A stretch of DNA of 64,000 nt from contig CAWAFX010000002.1 in the NCBI GenBank assembly GCA_963781495.1, positions 434,001 to 498,000 of the forward strand, written 5' to 3'. The notes beneath the pieces are model-generated. The model saw nothing but the letters and a program-made list of their open reading frames with translations. It was not told the DNA's origin and did not search any database. Position numbers and translations under genes: made by a program. This document shows positions 31,002 through 41,069 of the stretch, in pieces (position 1 is the first letter of the stretch; each line of letters opens with the position of its first letter). This DNA comes from Mayfieldus sp963781495. Lineage in GTDB: Bacteria; Actinomycetota; Thermoleophilia; Solirubrobacterales; 70-9.

Positions 31002-31703
31002 CTAGCGCAGGTGGACCGGCGGGTTGTGCCCGGGAACCACGATCGCGGGCTCCAGATCACGAATCCGCTGCCATTGCTCGAGCAGCTCCTCGCGCTCGGG
31101 GCCGAAGTCCTGCGGCAGGTCCATCTGCTCGAAGTACTCGGGCAGCGGGCCGACGCAGTCGGACGCGATCGCCACCAGGCCGTCGTCGGTGTCGACGAGA
31201 AGGGTGATCAGGCCATCGCAGTGGCCGGGGGTGCGGATCCAGCGCAGGCCGGGCTCGATCTCGCCCTCCTCGCCGTCGAGGATCTCCAGGTTCGACATCT
31301 CCAGCTGTCCGGCCACTAGCTGCGCGTACGGCGCCTCGGTCTCGAGCCGGTGCACGTAGACGCTGCGCTGCGGCCAGGCCGCCAGCGCCTCGGCGTGGTC
31401 GAAGTGCAGGTGGGTCATCAGCACCCGCTTTATGTCGTTGGAGGAGACGCCGAGTTTCTCCAGCGCCCCGAAGACGGGGCCGCCCTGCATGACCAGGCCC
31501 GGATCGACGAGGTAGTCCTGCTCGGCGCGGACCAGCAGCGTGTTGGGGAAGGCGACCATCCCGACCGGCTTGCCCCCGGCCTGCAGCTCCTTGTAGCGGC
31601 GAAAGCCGTCGGCCGAGCTGGCGAAGGTCTCGGGCGCCGCCGACTCGCCATCGAGCGAGAAGACGAAGCGCTGGGCGGGGAGCAGCAGGTGTACGGAGTG
31701 CAA
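31002..31703 (-). CDS. Metallo-beta-lactamase-fold hydrolase, lactonase-like
   Basis: 233 residues. Zinc motif HLHFDHA with H98, H100, D102 and H103, then TPGHCDGLITLL (third His), ASDCVG (bridging Asp) and VPGHNPP (last His). The HxHxDH order and the C-terminal GH match the AHL-lactonase and related MBL subgroup, so hydrolysis of a lactone or ester is likely but the substrate is unknown. The start is a TTG at 31703; no Shine-Dalgarno sequence is seen and no better start exists nearby. It lies 5 bp after the stop of the 31709-32143 gene, so the two are co-transcribed. Confidence 0.8.
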   Translation of the reverse strand: MHSVHLLLPAQRFVFSLDGESAAPETFASSADGFRRYKELQAGGKPVGMVAFPNTLLVRAEQDYLVDPGLVMQGGPVFGALEKLGVSSNDIKRVLMTHLHFDHAEALAAWPQRSVYVHRLETEAPYAQLVAGQLEMSNLEILDGEEGEIEPGLRWIRTPGHCDGLITLLVDTDDGLVAIASDCVGPLPEYFEQMDLPQDFGPEREELLEQWQRIRDLEPAIVVPGHNPPVHLR

Positions 31704-31708
31704 GCGGC

Positions 31709-32143
31709 TTAGCTGCCGGAACCGTTGCCGGCCGAGGTGGTGCTCGAGTACTCGAACTCCTCTTCGGCGCCGAACAGCGTGTCCATCACCGTCTTGCGGG
31801 CGCTCTCGCTGACCGCCAGCGTCACCCCGGCGCCGATCACTCCGAGCAAGAGCAGACGGCCGAAGCGACCCTTACGGCGGCGCTTGCCGCGAATCTGGTC
31901 AGAGGCCTCGCGCAGGGAGTCGGCGGCGCTGCGAAGGTCGCGCTGGACCTTCTTGTCGTCCATCAAGCGCTGCGCCGGCTTGCCGTTCTTGGCGATCCGG
32001 TCGTAGGCGTGGCGGGCTGCGCCGTAGGCGTCGCGCAGGTTGTCGCGGAGCTCTTCGTCCTCGATCAGTCGCTGGACGTAGGGGTGCGAGCGGGCCGCGG
32101 TGTACGCGCCTGCCGCCTTGCTTGCGGTGCTGCCTCGTGCCAT
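31709..32143 (-). CDS. YtxH-like single-pass membrane protein
   Basis: 144 residues. The first 95 are a charged, Ala/Arg/Asp-rich helix with repeating polar pattern (LRDAYGAARHAYDRIAKNG, LRSAADSLREASDQIRGK), then a basic patch RRRKGRFG, one hydrophobic segment (about 96-110, RLLLLGVIGAGVTLAV) and a Ser/Thr/Gly-rich acidic tail. Such layouts occur in cell-envelope stress proteins of unknown role. The ATG at 32143 has GAGGA directly upstream. Downstream is the lactonase-like gene; upstream, 81 bp away, is the membrane glycosyltransferase. Confidence 0.6.
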   Translation of the reverse strand: MARGSTASKAAGAYTAARSHPYVQRLIEDEELRDNLRDAYGAARHAYDRIAKNGKPAQRLMDDKKVQRDLRSAADSLREASDQIRGKRRRKGRFGRLLLLGVIGAGVTLAVSESARKTVMDTLFGAEEEFEYSSTTSAGNGSGS

Positions 32144-32224
32144 TCCTCGTCAACTCCCTCGGTCGATCGGGTTGCCTGGGGCAGGATATACCCGCTCGCG
32201 CGCAGGGCCACTCGCGGTTCGCGT

Positions 32225-33771
32225 TCAGCCTCCACGTTTGGCCGACGCCACGGCCACGCCCTGGGCGAGCACGTCGCGGGAGACGTAGCCCGTGTAATGG
32301 TCGAGCAGCTCGGCCCACGGCACCGGGGTCGGTCGCGGTGCCAGGTAACGGACGACCGTCGTCGTCTTCTCGCTTTGGCGGCCGGCGTAGCGAAACGGAG
32401 CCGGTAGGCCGGTGCCCGAGCGCGGTGGCGGCACGCCGACGCTGACCACATAGACCTCGCGGACCGGGATCGCCGGCTTCGGGTCGTAGAGCTCGATCGT
32501 GCGGTCCGGCAGGTAGTAGCGCAGCGGCACAGTCGCCTGGCCGGAGGTGACGATCTCCCGCGGTCCCTTCGGCGGCCCGATGTCGGCGGCGAGGTCGCGC
32601 CAGTCGGGCCGCTGCAGCCGCGGCCTGGCGTCGACGTAGAGCGCGAATGCGAACCAGTAGGCGAGCAGGGCGGCGCCGACGCCGAGTCCGAGCCGGCCGG
32701 CTCTGCGGGCGCAGATCCCGATCGCCGCCGCGGCCAGCACCGGAATCAGCGCCGGCAGCAGGTTGCGGGCCAGCAGATAGTCCTTGCCGGCGGCCGCCGC
32801 GAGCAGGGTCAGGCCGAGTGTGCCGGCGGCGACGGTCAGCGCCAGCCCGGCGCCGCGCCGCTCGGCGCCCGAACCGCGCCAGGGGACGAGCAGCAGCGCC
32901 ACCGCGAGCAGCGCCAGGGGCACCAGCGCGTCGCGGGTCGGCAGCGGCTGGCTGATGAAGCGCCCGGTCTCGCCGTTTACCGCCGTCACCGCGGTCTCCT
33001 TCAGCCTCGTCCCCATCCCCAGGCGGCCGATCCAGTTCGCGTGCCCGGCGTCGGACTGGTGGATCGCCAGCGGTGCCAGGGCGATGACCGCAAGGGCGAC
33101 CACGCCGCTCGCGATCAGCGCTCCCCGCCGCTGCCGGCCTGCGGCGGCGATCAGCAGGACGGCCTCGACCGCCGCCGGCATGGCGCCGAAGTAGTGGGTC
33201 GCCACCGCCAGCGCCGAGAGGACCGCCCAGGCGCCGAGGTCGCGGGGCGAGTGGCCGTCGCGGGCGCGGAGGAAGAAGAGAAAGGCGAATGTGCTGAGCA
33301 GGACCAGCAGCGAGTAGGCGCGAGCCTCTTGCGAGTACCAGATCAGGGCCGGGTTCAGCGCCACGAATGCTGCGGCAAAGGCCCCCGCGGCAGCGCCGGC
33401 GAGCCGGCGCCCGATCGCGAACGCGACCGGGATCGTCGCGACCCCGAACAGGGCCGAAAGCGAGCGCAGCCCCCACTCTGCGTTGCCGAACAACTTGCTC
33501 CAGCCCCAGGCGAGCAGGTAGTAGAGCGGCGGCGTCGATTCGGTTCCCGAGACCTTGCCGAGGGTGGTGAAGAGGCTGTCGTGGAGGACGACGCCGGCGG
33601 TCCAGGCCTCGTCGTGGTGGTAGCTCTGCATCCCCAAGGTCGCGAAGCGCAGGGCGGCCCCGGCGATGATCGCCGCTCCCAGCGCCCAGGGGATCCAGGC
33701 GGCCCGGCGCCTGCTCTGCATCAGGAAGCCCGGGGGAGCCGACCTCCCCCTCACCCCCGCTGTGGTCTCCA

Positions 33772-33772
<1 letters not shown>
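32225..33772 (-). CDS. Polyprenol-phosphate-mannose-dependent type glycosyltransferase (PMT/ArnT-like)
   Basis: 515 residues with about 11-12 hydrophobic segments. The N-terminal signature RFATLGMQSYHHDEAWTAG places an HHDE motif (H52, H53, D54, E55) in the first outer loop, as in GT39/GT83 enzymes that use polyprenyl-phosphate sugar donors. NPALIWYSQEARAYSLLVLL is the familiar loop 2 region. A soluble C-terminal portion (about 395-515, ending GVAVASAKRGG) lies outside the membrane. Its ATG overlaps the lon stop (TGATG), so it is translated with lon, an unusual partner. Acceptor protein, lipid or glycan unknown. Confidence 0.8.
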
Positions 33773-36225
<2,453 letters not shown>

Positions 36226-36228
36226 CCG

Positions 36229-36690
36229 CTAGTCGCGCTCGATGGGAACGCGGCGCGAGATCTCCGGCTGCTCGCGCAGCGGCAGCTCGATGCGGAGGAT
36301 GCCGTCCTCGTAGGTTGCCTTGGCGCTTTCGGGATCGACGTCGACCTGCAGCTCGATGATGCGCCGGAACGGGCCGGAGTCGATCTCGACCTGCTGGTAG
36401 ACGCGCCCCTCGGTCTCCTGCACCGGGCGCTCGCCGCTGATCACCAGCTCGCGGCCGCTGATCTCGATCGCGACCGCGGCAAGGTCGACCCCGGCGAGAT
36501 CGACCTTGACCACCGCCAGCTGCGGAGCGCCGGCGCCACCGGGCTCCGAGCCGCGGTAGTAGAGGTCGATCTTGGGCGAGAAGCCGCTGCTCTGGGCGCC
36601 GATCAAGCCGCGGCCCGGCCAGTCGCCGAACAGCTGGTCCATCTCGCGCCGCATGCGCTCGAAGTTGGCGAACAGGTCCCGCTCGGGCAT
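36229..36690 (-). CDS. Small heat-shock protein, Hsp20/alpha-crystallin
   Basis: 153 residues from the ATG at 36690. N-terminal helix (FANFERMRREMDQLFGDW), then the alpha-crystallin domain (VVKVDLAGVDLAAVAIEISGRELVISGERP) and the dimerisation strand ATYEDGILRIELPLRE, with a C-terminal IXI-like SRRVPIE. Holds unfolding proteins for refolding or degradation. The operon partner lon follows after 3 bp. TATCGT lies exactly 6 nt before the ATG. No CIRCE or HAIR element is visible upstream, so heat regulation is not evident. Confidence 0.9.
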   Translation of the reverse strand: MPERDLFANFERMRREMDQLFGDWPGRGLIGAQSSGFSPKIDLYYRGSEPGGAGAPQLAVVKVDLAGVDLAAVAIEISGRELVISGERPVQETEGRVYQQVEIDSGPFRRIIELQVDVDPESAKATYEDGILRIELPLREQPEISRRVPIERD

Positions 36691-36696
36691 CGCCCA

Positions 36697-36702
36697 ACGA
36701 TA
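36697..36702 (-). promoter_or_regulatory. -10 element TATCGT for hsp20-lon
   Basis: TATCGT, 6 nt, ATG at 36690 on the minus strand. Possible -35 GAACGG-like bases are spaced too far to call. Confidence 0.4.
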
Positions 36703-36727
36703 GCCCGAGCGACCGGGCGGACCGTTC

Positions 36728-37522
36728 TCAGACCTCGTAGACGGCGCCCTCGCGCGCGACCTCGACCGGCTGCCCGAATGCCTCCGCCGCCTGGTCACTG
36801 GCCCAGTCCGCGTCCAGCTCATCGGAGATGTGGGTCAGGACCACACGCTTGGCGCCCGCGCGGCGGGCGTGCTCGCCCGCCTCGGCCGGCGTCAGGTGCC
36901 CGCGCTTGCCGGTCCGCTCGGGGCGCGGCAGCGTCGCCTCGACCAGCAGCAGGTCGGTGTCGCGGGCGATCTCGACCAGGGCATCGGTCGGCGCGGAGTC
37001 GGCGCCGAAGGTGAAGCGGCCGCTGCCGTTGGCGGACGTGACGTCGATCGCGAAGGCCTCGGTGAAGTGCGGGACCTCCTGGAACCGGAGCCGGATCGGG
37101 CCGACCTCGACGGTCTCCTCGGGCTGGTACTCCTCGAGCTCGAAGGCATCCTCGATCAGCTCCTCGCTGCCCCAGGCGCCGACCACGCGGCGGAAGGTCT
37201 CGCGGCCGCCCCGCGGGGCGATCAACCGCGGCCGGGCGGGGTTGTCGGTCCCCGGCCAGCGGTCGACGGGCACCGGCTGCTGGCGCGGGGCCAGGGTCAG
37301 GGCATAGCTGTAGGGGACGAGGTCGAGGAAATGGTCGGCGTGCAGGTGCGAGATCGCGACCGCATCGACGTCGACGTAGTCGCGGAAGCGGCGCAATTTC
37401 GAGAAGACGCCGTTGCCGCAGTCGATCAGCAGCGCGACCTCTCCGTCCTCGACCAGGTAGCCGCTGCAGGCTCCATCGACGTCCTGCCAGGACGGCGACT
37501 TGCCGAGAACTGTGATCCTCAC
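36728..37522 (-). CDS. Metallo-beta-lactamase-fold phosphodiesterase/RNase Z-like
   Basis: 264 residues. LGKSPSWQDVDGACSGYLVEDGEVALLIDCGNG is the strand-1 and Ser/Gly region, HLHADHFLDL the zinc motif, GADSAPT the bridging Asp, LLLVEATLP the strand, HLTPAEAGEHARRAGAKRVVLTH the RNase Z/phosphodiesterase-type end with the last His. No RNase Z exosite arm is apparent, so it is more likely a small-molecule or cyclic-nucleotide phosphodiesterase-like enzyme of the Lactamase_B_2 type. The GTG at 37522 is preceded by GGAGAGAAGG. It lies 37 bp upstream of hsp20 on the same strand. Confidence 0.72.
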   Translation of the reverse strand: MRITVLGKSPSWQDVDGACSGYLVEDGEVALLIDCGNGVFSKLRRFRDYVDVDAVAISHLHADHFLDLVPYSYALTLAPRQQPVPVDRWPGTDNPARPRLIAPRGGRETFRRVVGAWGSEELIEDAFELEEYQPEETVEVGPIRLRFQEVPHFTEAFAIDVTSANGSGRFTFGADSAPTDALVEIARDTDLLLVEATLPRPERTGKRGHLTPAEAGEHARRAGAKRVVLTHISDELDADWASDQAAEAFGQPVEVAREGAVYEV

Positions 37523-37587
37523 GAGCCGGGCCTTCTCTCCGGGTTACCGGCCCACCTTACCCCCGCCTAGCCAGCGGGGAGACCGAT

Positions 37588-37827
37588 CTAGCTGCCTGCC
37601 AGGGCGCTGTCAGCGACGCCGGCCGCCGGCTCGAGGCGGCCGGCCCAGCGCGGGGTGCGCATCAGCAGCACCGGCTGGCGCGGCGGCACCAGGCCCTCGG
37701 GCCGGTCGGGGCGGAAGGTGGCGCAGGGCTCGTCGAGGTCGAGCGCGCAGAGCAGATTGCGGTGAAAGAAGCAGTCCTCACAGCTTGCCGCCTTCTTGCC
37801 CCGGGCCCGCGCCTTTGCCGTTGCCAA
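37588..37827 (-). CDS. Small cysteine-containing protein of unknown function
   Basis: 79 residues from a TTG at 37827 supported by AGAGGA about 7 nt upstream. The N-terminus is basic (KARARGKKAA) and is followed by CEDCFFHRNLLCALDLDEPCATFRP: four cysteines (CxxC, then C and C) and a histidine that could hold a zinc or Fe-S cluster. The rest is Pro/Arg-rich. I do not recognise a family. It lies 65 bp from the RNase Z-like gene on the same strand and could share its transcript. Confidence 0.5.
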   Translation of the reverse strand: MATAKARARGKKAASCEDCFFHRNLLCALDLDEPCATFRPDRPEGLVPPRQPVLLMRTPRWAGRLEPAAGVADSALAGS

Positions 37828-37950
37828 TCCAGTTCCTCTCTCGTCTCGATCCCCAACTCGACCTTCGCCCCCCGGCGGAGCCGATCATGCCACGTCGCCT
37901 CGAGACCGTCCGGGGGCATTCGCGCAAATCGCTGAGTCTTCCTTTGGGGC

Positions 37951-37956
37951 TACTAT
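37951..37956 (+). promoter_or_regulatory. -10 element TACTAT for the fatty-acid hydroxylase gene
   Basis: TACTAT ends 11 nt before the ATG at 37968; 4 of 6 bases match TATAAT, and the surrounding T-run (TTTTT) is AT-rich. Spacing allows a very short or absent leader. Confidence 0.45.
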
Positions 37957-37967
37957 TTTTCGTACAG

Positions 37968-38600
37968 ATGGCCACCGCAGCCCAGACCAGAACCCAGCAG
38001 CTTGCGGCTTCGCCGCAGCTCTTCGACAACGCCTTCCTCAACTTCTTCTCCCGGGTGCATCCCTCGATCCCGGCGATCGTCTTCATCCCGGTCGTCGCGG
38101 TGACCGAGTGGGTGGGGGCGGACGGCGGCCTCGGCGCCCTGTCGCTGATCGCCCTGACGCTGGGCGGCCTGGGGATCTGGACCCTGACCGAGTACTGGCT
38201 GCACCGGCTGCTCTTCCACTGGGAGCCCGACAACGAATTCGGCCGCCGGATGCACTTCATCATCCACGGCGTCCACCACGATCACCCCAACGACCGCATG
38301 CGGCTGGTGATGCCGCCGGCGGTCAGCATCCCGCTGGCGGCACTCTTTCTGCTCGCCTTCAGCGCGATCTTCGGCACCCCGGCCGCCTATCCGCTGTTCG
38401 CCGGGCTGATCCTCGGCTACCTGGGCTACGACTACATGCATTACCACCAGCACCACCACACCCCGAAGACGAAGCTGGGCAAGCAACTGCGCGAGCAGCA
38501 CATGCGCCACCACTTCCAGGACCATCGCTTCGGCTACGGCGTCTCCTCGCCGCTCTGGGACATCGTCTTCCGCACCCTGCCGCGCTCACGGCGCCAGTAG
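37968..38600 (+). CDS. Fatty-acid hydroxylase / sterol desaturase superfamily membrane enzyme
   Basis: 210 residues from the ATG at 37968. Di-iron histidine boxes: H79-x4-H84 (HRLLFH), H100-x2-HH104 (HGVHHDH), YMHYHQHHH at 157-164 and H178-x2-HH (HMRHHFQDH). Four hydrophobic segments (about 36-50, 55-72, 117-136, 138-156). Similar to Scs7/FA2H-type alpha-hydroxylases acting on lipids; the substrate is unknown. The frame is open upstream to 37500 but those codons are not conserved-looking. TACTAT is 11 nt upstream, so a nearly leaderless mRNA is likely. Solitary gene. Confidence 0.85.
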   Translation: MATAAQTRTQQLAASPQLFDNAFLNFFSRVHPSIPAIVFIPVVAVTEWVGADGGLGALSLIALTLGGLGIWTLTEYWLHRLLFHWEPDNEFGRRMHFIIHGVHHDHPNDRMRLVMPPAVSIPLAALFLLAFSAIFGTPAAYPLFAGLILGYLGYDYMHYHQHHHTPKTKLGKQLREQHMRHHFQDHRFGYGVSSPLWDIVFRTLPRSRRQ

Positions 38601-38751
38601 CCTCCGGCGCGGCGCCGAGCCGGTCCCGGTTTCGACCCGCTTCCGCGCGGCTGCTGTCACCTAGCCGCCGCGAACCGCACGCCGCGGCGGCCTACATTCC
38701 CCGGCCTCGATGCGACCTGATCGGAGCCTGGAAAAGCGCGATCGACGGACC

Positions 38752-39528
38752 ATGCGGCGGCGCCTCCTGGTCATGTTCGTGGCGCTGCCGGTTGTCCTGC
38801 TGGGAGCGGCTGCGCCCGCACGGGCCTCAAGCTACGCCGCCCTCGGCGACTCCTATGCCACCGGCGTCGGGACCGGCAGCTACTTCGCCGAGAGCGGCGA
38901 GTGCCTACGCGGCCCGCTGGCCTATCCCGTCCTCGCGGCCTCGAGGCTCGGGGCCGAGCTCGAGTTCAGCGCCTGCTCGGGGGCCAGGATCGCTGATCTG
39001 CTGGCTGGGCAGCTCGGGACACTGAGCGAGACGACCGGCTACGTGTCGGTATCGATCGGCGGCAACGACGCCGGCTTCGGCTCGGTGATCGGCCGCTGCG
39101 CCCTGCCGCTGGCGCCCATCTGCGAGCCGGCGGTCGCCGCAGCCCGCCGCTTCATTCATCGCACCCTCCCGGGCCGGCTCGACGCCGTCTACGCGGCGAT
39201 CCGCGAGCGCGCCCCGGCCGCGCAGGTCGCCGTGATCGGATACCCGCGGGCCTTCGAGGGTGAGGACTGCGACCCCGTCACCTTCTTCAGCCCGCTCGAG
39301 GAGGCGGAGCTCAACCGGACCGCGAACCTGTTGGCGAGGACCGAGCGGGAGCGAGCGCGGGCGTTCGGGTTCGCGTTCGTCGACCCACGCCACGCCTTCA
39401 GCACACACGAGATCTGCGCCCCCGACCCCTGGTTGAACGGCCTCTCGACCCCGCTGGTCGAGTCCTTCCACCCGAACGCCGCCGGCCATCGCGCCTACGC
39501 CCGCTTGCTCTACCGGGCGTTTCGTTAG
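38752..39528 (+). CDS. Secreted SGNH/GDSL hydrolase
   Basis: 258 residues from the ATG at 38752 (RRRLLVMFVALPVVLLGAAAPARA signal peptide). SGNH blocks: YAALGDSYATG with Ser34, GGNDAGFG (block III Asn), and ESFHPNAAGH near the end with the catalytic His. Four cysteines (ECL, ACSGA, RCALPLAPIC, EDCDPVT, EICAPD) suggest two or more disulfides, typical of Streptomyces-type secreted lipases/esterases. Alternative start at 38710, with TACATT 11 nt before it, adds 14 charged residues. Neighbours: fatty-acid hydroxylase upstream, 2-hydroxyacid dehydrogenase convergent. Confidence 0.88.
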   Translation: MRRRLLVMFVALPVVLLGAAAPARASSYAALGDSYATGVGTGSYFAESGECLRGPLAYPVLAASRLGAELEFSACSGARIADLLAGQLGTLSETTGYVSVSIGGNDAGFGSVIGRCALPLAPICEPAVAAARRFIHRTLPGRLDAVYAAIRERAPAAQVAVIGYPRAFEGEDCDPVTFFSPLEEAELNRTANLLARTERERARAFGFAFVDPRHAFSTHEICAPDPWLNGLSTPLVESFHPNAAGHRAYARLLYRAFR

Positions 39529-39600
39529 AGCCCGAGGGCGGGGGTCCGAGCTAGGGCTGTGGCGTAGTAGGGCCAACTCGGGCCCCCGTCTACCGGGCTC
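39527..39600. terminator. Bidirectional terminator hairpin between convergent genes
   Basis: Outer stem GAGCCCG (39527-39533) with CGGGCTC (39594-39600); inner stem CGGGGGTCCGAG (39539-39550) with CTCGGGCCCCCG (39577-39588), one mismatch. It spans the stop codons of the esterase and the dehydrogenase genes and would fold in both transcripts. Confidence 0.65.
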
Positions 39601-40549
39601 AACAGACCCGGTTCGGGGGCTCGCGCCCCTCGAGCACCGCGATCACGTTCTCGGCGACGGTGCGGGCCATCGCGTCCCGGGCCTTGTAGGTCGCCGAGCC
39701 GATGTGCGGGGAGAGCACGGTCCGCGGGGCCTCGAGGATCTCTCGCGGGACCTCGGGCTCGTGTTCGTAGACGTCGAGGCCGGCGGCGCCGAGCCGACCC
39801 TCGCGCAGCGCCGCGGCCAGGGCTGCGAGGTCGACCAGCGAGCCACGGGCGGTGTTGACGAGCACCGCCCGCTCGCCCATCGACCGCAGGGCATCGGCGT
39901 CGATCAAGTGGCGCGTCTGCGGCGTCGCCGGAGCGTGCACGCTGACCGCGTCGGCGCCCCGAAGCAGATCCTCGAGCTCGACCTTCTTCGCCCCCAGGCG
40001 CTCGTCGACCTCGGGCTTCGGCGAGGGCGAGGCATAGACGATCTCGACCCCGAAGCCGCCCAGCAGCTCGGCGTAACGGGAGCCGATCCTTCCCATCCCC
40101 ACGACGCCGACCGTCGCTCCGCTGAGCTCGAGCCCGCGGTAGGCGGCAGGGTCCCATCCCTTCCACTCCCCGTTGCGCAGGTCCCGCTCCCCTTCGCTGA
40201 GCAGGCGCGCGGCGGAAAGGGTGAGCGCCAGTGCCAGCTCGGCTGTGGCATTGGTCAGGACTTCTGGAGTGTTGGTGACCATCACACCTCGGCGTTGACA
40301 TTCATCGAGGTCGACGTTGTCGTAGCCGACCGCGAAATTGGCGACCAGGCGCAGGTCGTTGCCGGCGGCGTCGAGCAGCGCCGCGTCGACGGCTATCGAC
40401 GGATCGGCCACCAGTACGGCGGCACCAGGGAGGATCTCCTCGAGGTCGGCGGGCGTCGCATCGAGACCGCCTTCACGCACCTCGGCCCGCTCACGGATCG
40501 GCTCCAGTCCGGCCGGCAGCAGCACTCGGGCGACGACGACGATTGCCAT
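39599..40549 (-). CDS. D-isomer-specific 2-hydroxyacid dehydrogenase
   Basis: 316 residues from the ATG at 40549. Catalytic-domain and NAD-binding Rossmann: VGVVGMGRIGSRYAELLGGFGVEIVYASP (GxGxxG), then the catalytic Arg in NTARGSLVDLAAL, Glu in AAGLDVYEHEPEVP, and His in LSPHIGSAT. Resembles glyoxylate/hydroxypyruvate reductase-type (GyaR) enzymes; could also be a phosphoglycerate-like dehydrogenase but lacks the ACT domain. NAD or NADP preference cannot be read. The ORF extends upstream 24 residues (unlikely). A perfect inverted repeat, ACATCCGG-CCTA-CCGGATGT, lies 11 bp upstream of its start. Confidence 0.87.
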   Translation of the reverse strand: MAIVVVARVLLPAGLEPIRERAEVREGGLDATPADLEEILPGAAVLVADPSIAVDAALLDAAGNDLRLVANFAVGYDNVDLDECQRRGVMVTNTPEVLTNATAELALALTLSAARLLSEGERDLRNGEWKGWDPAAYRGLELSGATVGVVGMGRIGSRYAELLGGFGVEIVYASPSPKPEVDERLGAKKVELEDLLRGADAVSVHAPATPQTRHLIDADALRSMGERAVLVNTARGSLVDLAALAAALREGRLGAAGLDVYEHEPEVPREILEAPRTVLSPHIGSATYKARDAMARTVAENVIAVLEGREPPNRVC

Positions 40550-40559
40550 TTCCTGACTC

Positions 40560-40579
40560 ACATCCGGCCTACCGGATGT
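40560..40579. promoter_or_regulatory. Inverted repeat ACATCCGG-N4-CCGGATGT
   Basis: Perfect 8-bp arms with CCTA loop, 11 bp upstream of the 2-hydroxyacid dehydrogenase start. It could be an operator or a 5'-UTR hairpin. No regulator gene is adjacent except the nucleoid-type protein at 40697. Confidence 0.5.
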
Positions 40580-40613
40580 ACAAGCGTAACTGTCACACGC
40601 TGCCGACGTGGCG

Positions 40614-40660
40614 AAACACACACACTCACAAACACACTAATCCACTTTCTCCATTACGCT
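40614..40660 (+). promoter_or_regulatory. G-free AC-rich tract with TACGCT -10, promoter of the 40697 gene
   Basis: Bases 40614-40657 contain no G on the plus strand (ACACACACACTCACAAACAC... repeats, 44 nt), in a genome of about 68% GC by impression. TACGCT at 40655-40660 fits a -10, and GGAAGG is placed before the ATG at 40697. The AC/AT-rich stretch is the most skewed patch in the window and probably acts as an easily melted upstream element. Confidence 0.5.
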
Positions 40661-40696
40661 GGTGTGAGGAGACAAAAAACTTTCGGAAGGGATTCG

Positions 40697-41059
40697 ATGC
40701 CAACCACCAGCAACGTACTCAACGAGGCCAGGTCACTGGTCGAAAAGCGACTGCGCGAGCTCGATCAGGAGCGCACAAGGCTCGAGCGTGCGCTCGCCGA
40801 CCTGACCGGCGGTGGCGGCAGCGGACGCCGGGGCCCCGGGCGCCCGCGCGGCTCAGGCGGGAAGCGACGCCGGCGCCGGGGCGGCGGCACCCGCGCCGCC
40901 GAGGCGGTGAAGATCGTCGGCTCCAACCCCGGCATCACCGCGTCAGAGATCGCCAAGAAGATGAAGATCAAGCCCAACTATCTCTACCGGGTGATGGGCG
41001 ACCTGCAGAAGGAAGGCCAGGTCCGCAAGCGCGGCCGCGGCTACCACCCGGCCAAGTGA
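40697..41059 (+). CDS. Nucleoid-associated-type regulator: coiled coil, AT-hook-like linker, winged helix
   Basis: 120 residues from the ATG at 40697 with GGAAGG 6-7 nt upstream. Residues 6-38 form a coiled coil (LNEARSLVEKRLRELDQERTRLERALADL); residues 40-65 are Gly/Arg-rich with a GRRGPGRPRG AT-hook-like sequence and a run of six arginines; residues 70-120 form a winged-helix/wHTH (AVKIVGSNPGITASEIAKKMKIKPNYLYRVMGDLQKEGQV, abbreviated). Looks like an oligomerising DNA-binding protein, comparable in layout to H-NS/Lsr2-like bridging proteins, but with a real wHTH. No close named homologue recognised. The promoter is the G-free tract upstream. Confidence 0.68.
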   Translation: MPTTSNVLNEARSLVEKRLRELDQERTRLERALADLTGGGGSGRRGPGRPRGSGGKRRRRRGGGTRAAEAVKIVGSNPGITASEIAKKMKIKPNYLYRVMGDLQKEGQVRKRGRGYHPAK

Positions 41060-41069
41060 CCTGAGCTGA

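Noticed and set aside
37588..37967. Single gene from 37500 with the fatty-acid hydroxylase
   Set aside because: The upstream part of that frame is Arg/Pro-rich, antisense to the small cysteine gene, and lacks support; the hydroxylase start at 37968 has a -10 element.
40611..40650. CA-rich stretch considered as a CRISPR repeat or tandem repeat array
   Set aside because: The repeats are short simple AC units without spacer-repeat structure; better explained as a skewed promoter tract.
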